From: Oscillospiraceae bacterium
GTDB taxonomy: Bacteria > Bacillota > Clostridia > Oscillospirales > Oscillospiraceae
Direction of reading: 5' to 3'
DNA length: 64,000 nt
Assembly (NCBI GenBank): GCA_020025545.1
Contig: JAHHRX010000005.1
Span: 34,642-98,641, forward strand
A model generated the notes under the pieces. It saw only the letters and a program-made list of their open reading frames with translations. It searched no databases and was not told the DNA's origin. The position numbers and the translations under genes were made by a program. Positions 59,706-64,000 of the stretch are shown here, piece by piece (within the stretch, counting starts at the first letter, position 1; each line of letters opens with the position of its first letter).

Positions 59706-62330
59706 TCAGTTGCTGTATTTTCTTCTTTTGTTACCGATCAGGAATGTGCTTATCACACCAATAAGAGAAAACAGGCTCAGCAGGCTCCAAAGAACCAGAT
59801 AACTGTTATCACCGGTCTGGGGTACAGCAGTCGGAGGATCAACAGGTTTTTCCGGCTCTGGAATAATTTCCTTATCCATAACAGTGACCTGAATGGTCTT
59901 TGTCGTGCTGGCCCCGTCCTTATCCGTTACCCTGTAGATAACTTCGTACACACCGGGCGTGGTGGTGTCCACAGCGCCGTTTACAACAACGATCTCATCG
60001 GTCAGGTCACCGTCTTCCCTGTCTGCTGCCGTAACATCCTTGCGTGCATCAAACTCATCGCCAACGGTCAGCTGCTTGTCTGCTGCCGTGATGGTAGGAA
60101 CTGCATTCAGCCCTTCCAGCTTGGGATTCACAGTTACACGGATGGTCTTTGTCGTGCTGGCTCCGTCCTTATCCGTTACCTTGTAGATAACTTCGTACAC
60201 ACCGGGCGTGGTGGTGTCCACGGCGCCGTTTACAACAACGATCTGATCCGTCAGGTCGTCCTCCGCATCCGAAGCCGTCACATTCTCCTTGGGATCGAAT
60301 GTATCTCCCTGTGTCAGTGTGCGGTCAGAGACATTGATGATCGGGGCTTCGTTGACGGTTCCTGCAAATCTGCTGAACTTCCAGGTTCCTGTAAAGACAA
60401 CAGGGGCAGTCACATTTTCGGCTTCTGTTTTATCCCAACCCACAAAGCTCCAAATGCCGTCCTGTGTTTTCACATCCTGAAGAACAAGGTCAGCAGGGAT
60501 CATAACCGTTTCACCTTCGTTGACAGTATGTTCCACAGGGAGCTGCTGCATGACTTCCACGGGAAGCTGTTTGCCATCGGCAGCAAATTCATACTTTACG
60601 CCATGTGTGACAGGTTCCTGAACGGCTGTTGCGGTAAAATCTACCTTGCCGTTAAAATTGCCCCTGGTGCGGCTATCCGTTCCATTGTCATTATGGAACC
60701 AGAAACGCATCACCGTACCGTTGAACGCCTGCGGTGTCCCACCATTGGGCACATCTGTTTTGGGGATTTCCACATAAAACTCACCGTTGGCTTCTGCAAT
60801 CGGATAAAGTCTATCATCGGTATCGCTGAATTTCACACGAAGCTTTGTTCTCTGCTCCTCAGGTACAAGGTTGCCGATTTGGGGAGCAAGCCAGTTTGCA
60901 AAGCCTATTTTGGTGCTTGTACCGTCAATGTCAACCGGCATCGGCAGCACCAACTTATAGGTGTCACCATTCAATTCTGCAAACACGGGCTCCGGCAGCA
61001 CCGTTTGAAAACCAAAATGGATAACTTTATTAACCTTTACATTGGCAATGGGGGTCAAATCAGAAATATTGTTCTGGATGAAATTCCATTGGTATGCTGT
61101 GGGGATATTACTCAGGGGCGTGAGATCAGAGATATTATTTTGATTCAAGGACAGATGCGTTAAGCCGGTGTGGCCTTCGACACCTTCCAAGGAAGTAATT
61201 TGATTATAACTGCAATCAATGCTCTCCAATTTTCCGTTCATCTGGGCAAAGACTTTAAAATCCTTAAAACCGGTTTTATTAGCGCTAAAATCGCACAAGT
61301 TCGGCATCCTTGTGAGAATCCGACCGAGCATTTCGGCAGTGTATGCTTCCGGCTTTATGGTAGTCTCATTGCTATATGGAGCGGTAAAATAGAACTTTGT
61401 CAATTCCGGATAATATCCACGGGTCAAAGGCTCTAAAGATTCGGCATCAAAGGGATTTTTTCCTCCATACCAGCTGCCGGGATATAGCTCCAGCTGACGC
61501 ATCGTCTGCACATACTGCATACCCTCTAAATTTTTAACATACGGAAAAAAGTACCCAGGGCCGCCTGTTCCCGGCCCAAGAAATCTGCCTGTCTCATAGG
61601 TGCCGTCCTGGTTATAATCTCTGCCTTCGATCAGGTCCGTTTTTGTAATATAACCATGAACTTCATTAGTATCCATAGCGACAATAAAGAATCCCAGCAA
61701 TGTGACATCGGGGATATACACAAGATCGCTGACCGTGTATTCCACGCTTTCTTCTCCCAAGGCACCGTTAAAAGTATAGCTGATATTAAATCCATAAGTA
61801 CCATTTCGCTTAAAGTAATATGTATACTTCCAGCCGTCGCTTTCTTTTACAAGGGTCGATTTCTCCGGGTAGAGTCCCTCCGTCCTAGGTGTGATCTGCG
61901 TTACTTCAAGCCCTTCCTGTGCAGGAACCGTGACCGTAAGTTTCATCAGCTGCCAGCCGTCATAGGCAACAGGCTGCCCTTCGAAATACTCTCCCACATT
62001 TTGGGGATCTGCATTCCCGCCGTTCAGGCGTTCCCAGATCTTGATCTGGCTGCCTGCCGACATTTCGATTTTGGTGTTCAATTCCACCTGAGCAGCAGCT
62101 TCTCCAGTCTCAGAAGATTTCTGCAGCTCTTTGCCATCTGTCCTGACAGCACCGTCACCGGGGATGTCTGCCAGAATTCCATCTGTTGTCGGTGTAAAAG
62201 GATCCGCCTGCGTGCACTCCGTCTTTGGAGCAGAGTCTGCCGCGCTCTCTGCGTATACCGAAGGGCTCGGAAGCATACCAACCGCCATGATTGTCGCAAG
62301 AAGAGTGCTGATTACTTGTTTCTTTTTCAA
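59706..62330 (-). CDS. LPXTG-type surface protein with leucine-rich repeats and DUF5011 domains
   Basis: An 874-residue secreted wall protein. Signal peptide at 1-27 (LLATIMAVGMLPSPSVYA). Leucine-rich repeats of the internalin kind follow near 340-460 (LTHLSLNQNNISDLTPLSN), then a SHIRT-like or InlB-repeat-like domain (GIWSFVGWDKTEAENV), and two near-identical DUF5011 Ig-like repeats (VVNGAVDTTTPGVYEVIY). The sorting signal is VPQTG at 836-840, then a hydrophobic stretch and NKRRKYSN. The start is TTG 62330 with AAAGGAG 8 nt upstream. Base composition is more AT-rich than neighbours. It is likely a sortase-anchored adhesin; ligand unknown. Confidence 0.88.
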   Translation of the reverse strand: MKKKQVISTLLATIMAVGMLPSPSVYAESAADSAPKTECTQADPFTPTTDGILADIPGDGAVRTDGKELQKSSETGEAAAQVELNTKIEMSAGSQIKIWERLNGGNADPQNVGEYFEGQPVAYDGWQLMKLTVTVPAQEGLEVTQITPRTEGLYPEKSTLVKESDGWKYTYYFKRNGTYGFNISYTFNGALGEESVEYTVSDLVYIPDVTLLGFFIVAMDTNEVHGYITKTDLIEGRDYNQDGTYETGRFLGPGTGGPGYFFPYVKNLEGMQYVQTMRQLELYPGSWYGGKNPFDAESLEPLTRGYYPELTKFYFTAPYSNETTIKPEAYTAEMLGRILTRMPNLCDFSANKTGFKDFKVFAQMNGKLESIDCSYNQITSLEGVEGHTGLTHLSLNQNNISDLTPLSNIPTAYQWNFIQNNISDLTPIANVKVNKVIHFGFQTVLPEPVFAELNGDTYKLVLPMPVDIDGTSTKIGFANWLAPQIGNLVPEEQRTKLRVKFSDTDDRLYPIAEANGEFYVEIPKTDVPNGGTPQAFNGTVMRFWFHNDNGTDSRTRGNFNGKVDFTATAVQEPVTHGVKYEFAADGKQLPVEVMQQLPVEHTVNEGETVMIPADLVLQDVKTQDGIWSFVGWDKTEAENVTAPVVFTGTWKFSRFAGTVNEAPIINVSDRTLTQGDTFDPKENVTASDAEDDLTDQIVVVNGAVDTTTPGVYEVIYKVTDKDGASTTKTIRVTVNPKLEGLNAVPTITAADKQLTVGDEFDARKDVTAADREDGDLTDEIVVVNGAVDTTTPGVYEVIYRVTDKDGASTTKTIQVTVMDKEIIPEPEKPVDPPTAVPQTGDNSYLVLWSLLSLFSLIGVISTFLIGNKRRKYSN
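59882..60008 (-). repeat. DUF5011-coding repeat, copy 1
   Basis: About 127 bp nearly identical to 60131-60257, 249 bp away (83 codons), inside the adhesin gene. Near-identity of the DNA, not only the protein, suggests recent duplication or gene conversion. Confidence 0.85.
60131..60257 (-). repeat. DUF5011-coding repeat, copy 2
   Basis: Partner of the repeat at 59882-60008 within the same gene. Confidence 0.85.
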
Positions 62331-62383
62331 TCTGAATTCTCCTTTGCATTCTTTTTCGCTTAATATGACAAACTGGGTTATTT

Positions 62384-62487
62384 CATTACTGTGTTTTCTT
62401 CTTATGTTTACGGTCTGGGGTACTTTGATCGGAGGATTGACAGGTTTTTCCGTCTCCGAAACAGTTTTATCCTTAACAGTGAATTTA
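62384..62487 (-). pseudogene. Relic of a second LPXTG-protein tail
   Basis: Minus-strand translation gives VKDKTVSETEKPVNPPIKVPQTV then NIRRKHSN, which lines up with the adhesin tail VMDKEIIPEPEKPVDPPTAVPQTG and NKRRKYSN. The hydrophobic anchor between VPQT and RRK is deleted and no stop follows at the expected place. It lies just upstream of the intact gene. In the rest of 62331-62939 I see the repeats below and otherwise no gene. Confidence 0.8.
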
Positions 62488-62707
62488 ATTGTTTACTTAG
62501 TGCATATTGGTAAACTTATCTAAGCTCACCTTCACCAAAACAGCATGAAGAGGAATCAAATTTCACTGCTGCGTCATTTTTATTTTCTTCCACAGCAGGC
62601 TATGTCCAAAACATCTTACCGCTTGCAGCTGAACGGACAAATAAAAATCGGCTTACCTTTGGTTTTGTGCACCAACTAATCTTCTAGCGGAAAGTATTAC
62701 AGGTGTA

Positions 62708-62770
62708 GCGTATAATTACCACATTTGAGCGTATAATTACCACATTTGAGCGTATAATTACCCCATTTGT
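62708..62770. repeat. Three tandem 21-bp repeats
   Basis: Unit GCGTATAATTACCACATTTG plus A, at 62708-62728, 62729-62749 and 62750-62770; the third has ACCCC for ACCAC and ends T. Such repeats occur as transposase sites at the ends of IS21-type elements; no transposase gene is present. Confidence 0.85.
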
Positions 62771-62803
62771 TAGATGGTATATCATACCATCTAACAAATG
62801 GGG
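62761..62803. repeat. Perfect 20-bp palindrome next to the tandem repeats
   Basis: CCCCATTTGTTAGATGGTAT and its exact complement are separated by ATC. The left arm overlaps the last 21-bp repeat unit. No gene or T-run is attached. Confidence 0.9.
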
Positions 62804-62939
62804 ACAGTTCATACAAAAATATTCCTTGAAATTCTTATCTTTGGGTTGCCTTGCATCGCCGGATTAAAAAGCTTTTAGCATATGCTAAATAACTTTCTTA
62901 TGTGCTGTCAGCGAAGCCGGGGGCACTGTTTGGTATATC

Positions 62940-64000
62940 TTAGTACATTCCGCCGGCCTGTGCAGCAGCGGCAGCGGATGCGGCATCTGCAGCAGGATCG
63001 GGCTTATCGACCACCAGGCTCTCGGTGGTGAGGACACATCCTGCGATGGATGCGGCATTCTCCAGAGAGGAACGGGTGACCTTGGTGGGATCAACAATGC
63101 CTGCATCGATCATATCCACATACTGCTCGGTATATGCGTTGTAGCCGAAGCCGATCTTCTTGGAGCTGCGGATCTTCTCGTAGACCACGGAGCCGTCCAC
63201 GCCGGCGTTGTCAGCGATCTGACGGATAGGAGCCTGCAGAGCGGCAGCAACGATTTTTGCACCGGTCTTTTCGTCACCGCTCAGCTTGGTGATCAGCTTC
63301 TCAACAGCGGCAATGGCGTTGACCTGTGCGGTACCGCCGCCGGCCACGATGCCCTCTTCAACGGCAGCACGGGTTGCATTCAGTGCATCCTCCACACGGA
63401 GCTTCTGCTCCTTCATGGCAACCTCGGTCTGTGCGCCGACCTTGATAACGGCTACGCCGCCGGAGAGCTTTGCAAGACGCTCCTGCAGCTTTTCACGGTC
63501 ATAATCAGAGGTGGTGGTAGCAATGGATGCACGGATCTGATGGGCACGGGCCTTGATCGCCTCGGCATCGCCTGCGCCGTCCACGATGGTGGTGGTGTCC
63601 TTGGTGACAACGATCTGACGGGCACGGCCCAGATCGCTGAGCTGAGTCTCGGTGAGCTCCATGTTCAGCTGGCTGGAAATCACGGTGCCGCCGGTGAGGA
63701 TGGCGATATCCTCCAGCATTTCCTTGCGGCGGTCGCCGAAGCCGGGAGCCTTGACGCAGACGCAGTTGAAGTTGCCGCGCAGACGGTTCACCAGCAGAGT
63801 TGCCAGAGCGTCGCCCTCAACATCCTCGGCAATGATCATCATCTTCTTGCCGGACTTTACAACAGGCTCCAGAATGGGCAGGATCTCCTGAATGGAGGAA
63901 ATCTTCTTATCGGTGATCAGAATGAGGGCATCGTCCAGAACGGCCTCCATCTTGTCGGTGTCGGTGACCATGTAGGGGGAGATGTAGCCACGGTCGAACT
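62940..64000 (-). CDS. groL: Chaperonin GroEL, C-terminal part (cut by window edge)
   Basis: The last 353 or so residues of the 60-kDa chaperonin, open at the window end (FDRGYISPYMVT continues from outside). Diagnostic stretches are GDRRKEMLEDIAILTGG, RIAKLSGGVAVIKVGA-type sequence (here RLAKLSGGVAVIKVGAQTEV) and TRAAVEEGIVAGGG. The C-terminal tail is Ala-rich and ends AAAAAQAGGMY, a variant of the usual GGM tail. The start and groES lie outside. No strong terminator was found after the stop. Confidence 0.96.
   Translation of the reverse strand, partial: FDRGYISPYMVTDTDKMEAVLDDALILITDKKISSIQEILPILEPVVKSGKKMMIIAEDVEGDALATLLVNRLRGNFNCVCVKAPGFGDRRKEMLEDIAILTGGTVISSQLNMELTETQLSDLGRARQIVVTKDTTTIVDGAGDAEAIKARAHQIRASIATTTSDYDREKLQERLAKLSGGVAVIKVGAQTEVAMKEQKLRVEDALNATRAAVEEGIVAGGGTAQVNAIAAVEKLITKLSGDEKTGAKIVAAALQAPIRQIADNAGVDGSVVYEKIRSSKKIGFGYNAYTEQYVDMIDAGIVDPTKVTRSSLENAASIAGCVLTTESLVVDKPDPAADAASAAAAAQAGGMY

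Noticed and set aside
62708..62803. CRISPR array
   Set aside because: The 21-bp units are directly adjacent without spacers and only three exist.

Overview
The window is chromosomal DNA of a GC-rich, spore-forming clostridial Firmicute, most likely of the Oscillospiraceae/Ruminococcaceae type. Evidence: SpoVT and RicT, a single-chain PurL, the fhs-fchA-folD set for one-carbon units, a GlpP-linked anaerobic glycerol-3-phosphate dehydrogenase, strong AGGAGG ribosome sites, many TTGACA-17-TATAAT promoters, and an LPXTG-type surface protein. No rRNA, tRNA, CRISPR array, prophage or intact insertion sequence was seen.

Layout. 1-5581: end of a purine operon (AICAR formyltransferase tail, purD, purL). 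5690-8349: membrane-tethered hydrolase, spoVT, arginase. 8422-15513 (minus): a cell-wall locus with a DUF5696-like glycosidase, two ATP-grasp ligases of the D-aspartate ligase type, an aspartate racemase and a MurE-like ligase; a broken copy of the glycosidase tail lies between the two ligases. 15775-17145: a cytidylyltransferase fused to a degenerate Gfo/Idh/MocA domain. 17184-23456: MgtC-like protein, trmB-mnmG, a CsoR-type repressor, a D,D-carboxypeptidase and rpsF-ssb-rpsR. 23612-29192: M16 pair yfmF/yfmH with lgt, then prmA and a DUF4015 protein. 29245-35384: galE, asparaginase, CBS-type pyrophosphatase, holB, ricT. 35429-41772 (minus): two-component system, ABC transporter, C39 peptidase, DUF4186. 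42029-46537: sugar nucleotide 4,6-dehydratase, diaminopimelate dehydrogenase, aminotransferase. 46624-51137 (minus): glpP and the glycerol-3-phosphate operon with a HAD phosphatase. 51492-56250: fhs, fchA, folD and a DUF1576 membrane protein. 56374-59180 (minus): XRE regulator, tatD, phosphopantetheinyl transferase, DUF308 protein. 59706-62330: LPXTG adhesin in a lower-GC patch with decayed relics. 62940 to the end: groEL tail.

How the parts connect. Fhs, FchA and FolD make formyl- and methylene-tetrahydrofolate; 10-formyl-THF feeds the AICAR formyltransferase at the left edge. The D-Asp racemase, ATP-grasp ligases and MurE-like enzyme suggest a D-amino-acid branch on the peptidoglycan stem. 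GlpP probably controls the dehydrogenase genes through a terminator hairpin placed between glpP and the first dehydrogenase gene.

The most unusual signals are: two hairpins in the fhs leader that present the same 19-nt sequence on differing but base-paired stems; the cell-wall locus with its recent glycosidase-tail copy; the TagD-like fusion whose oxidoreductase half has lost its key residues; and the repeat and palindrome cluster beside the adhesin.
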